Shown: positions 5,077 to 5,593 of the stretch, one piece after another | Position numbering within the stretch: the stretch's first letter is position 1 | How the letters are laid out: every line of letters begins with the position of its first letter | Source of the DNA: Pseudomonadota bacterium | Lineage (GTDB): Bacteria > Desulfobacterota > Desulfobacteria > Desulfobacterales > RPRI01 | DNA: 5,593 nucleotides | Direction of reading: 5' to 3' | NCBI GenBank assembly: GCA_018830925.1 | Contig: JAHJRK010000182.1 | Coordinates: 1-5,593, forward strand | Notes under the pieces: model-generated | The model's input: only the letters and a program-made list of their open reading frames with translations | What the model was told of the DNA's origin: nothing | Database searches by the model: none | Made by a program: the position numbers and the translations under genes

Positions 5077-5593
5077 GAAAGAATTCAATCCGGTTTTTTT
5101 CCTGAAAAATGCACATATCCAGACATATCTTGCGAGCAGCAGGCTCAGGGTTATGGGTAAAAATCCCATGCTTGACGCAGCAAAAGAGACGATCATCACA
5201 ACAAAAGCGGGGGAACGGCTGCTTGCGAGCTATTCGCCTGCCGGAGAGAATAAATCAAAGGGCATGGTGATGCTTCTTCACGGATGGGAAGGAAGTGTCG
5301 GCTCCGCTTATATTCTCAGCGCCGGGAGACATCTTTTTGAAAACGGCTATTCCGTTTTCAGGCTGAACTTCAGGGATCACGGCAACAGTCACCATTTAAA
5401 TGAGGGGCTTTTCTATGCTACTCTGATAGATGAGGTTTTTCAGGCGGTTCACCAAGCGTCCGCTATTGAAGGCGGCTTGAATTTTTTTCTTGCCGGTTTC
5501 TCCCTCGGCGGAAATTATGCCCTGAGGATCGGCCGTATCTGTACAAAGGAACCCATAAAAAATCTGCGCCATATAGTTAGCATCAGCCCGGTG
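5069..5593 (+). CDS. YheT-type alpha/beta hydrolase (COG0429), 3' end missing
   Basis: This is a serine hydrolase of the alpha/beta fold, probably an esterase acting in the cytoplasm; the natural substrate is unknown. Reading from GTG at 5069 gives 175 codons, still open at the window end, about half to two thirds of a typical 310-340-residue family member. The family's N-terminal signature is present: NPVFFLKNAHIQTYLASSRLR (7-27). The oxyanion-region motif HGWEGS is at 71-76, LNFRDHGNSHHLN at 99-111, and the nucleophile elbow G-F-S-L-G-G at 143-148 with Ser145. The catalytic Asp and His would lie beyond the edge. GTG is chosen because AGGCGG (5058-5063) lies 5 nt upstream and because the later ATGs would remove the conserved NAHIQT segment. 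The GTG overlaps the glutaredoxin stop by 8 nt, indicating coupled translation. The RDHG...HHLN form differs from the RGCG form of enterobacterial YheT. Confidence 0.92.
   Translation, partial: MTEKEFNPVFFLKNAHIQTYLASSRLRVMGKNPMLDAAKETIITTKAGERLLASYSPAGENKSKGMVMLLHGWEGSVGSAYILSAGRHLFENGYSVFRLNFRDHGNSHHLNEGLFYATLIDEVFQAVHQASAIEGGLNFFLAGFSLGGNYALRIGRICTKEPIKNLRHIVSISPV

Overview
The window carries two divergent gene blocks from a Gram-negative bacterium of moderate G+C. A lipoprotein, a periplasmic binding protein and inner-membrane permeases imply two membranes. Bactofilin plus a TatT-associated TRAP transporter suggests a Desulfobacterota-like or spirochaete-like, probably anaerobic, organism. 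That taxonomic guess is inference only; there is no rRNA or other marker gene here.

Minus-strand block (about 4401 down to 1, running off the left edge): five tightly packed genes in the order bactofilin (two tandem bactofilin domains), TatT lipoprotein, DctP periplasmic binding protein, DctQ small permease, DctM large permease (3' end missing). The last four make up a TPAT (tetratricopeptide-repeat-protein-associated TRAP transporter), the four-component TRAP subfamily known structurally from Treponema pallidum TatT/TatP and proposed to move hydrophobic ligands. In the DctP here, the arginine that normally clamps a carboxylate substrate is replaced by tryptophan (W176), which fits a hydrophobic or otherwise non-canonical ligand. 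The likely working order is outer-membrane-anchored TatT, then soluble DctP, then the DctQM ion-driven permease. The bactofilin comes first, and its stop codon is 3 nt from the tatT start, whose Shine-Dalgarno lies in the bactofilin end. This suggests that a cytoskeletal scaffold is co-expressed with the transporter.

Central divergent intergenic region (4402-4809): this holds weak promoter candidates for both directions, two related palindromes that share the core CGNAGCNTGCTNCG (the larger with a 14-bp stem), and a run of three small stem-loops, one of which displays AGGAGG in its loop. A TGTGA-N7-TCACA inverted repeat sits just before a -10-like box in front of the glutaredoxin gene.

Plus-strand block (4810 to the right edge): a small CPHC glutaredoxin-like protein overlaps by 8 nt the GTG start of a YheT-type (COG0429) alpha/beta hydrolase, which is cut by the window end.

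The candidate for a less-described system is the bactofilin-TPAT operon. The transporter class is already known; the coupling to a double-domain bactofilin is the part worth following up.
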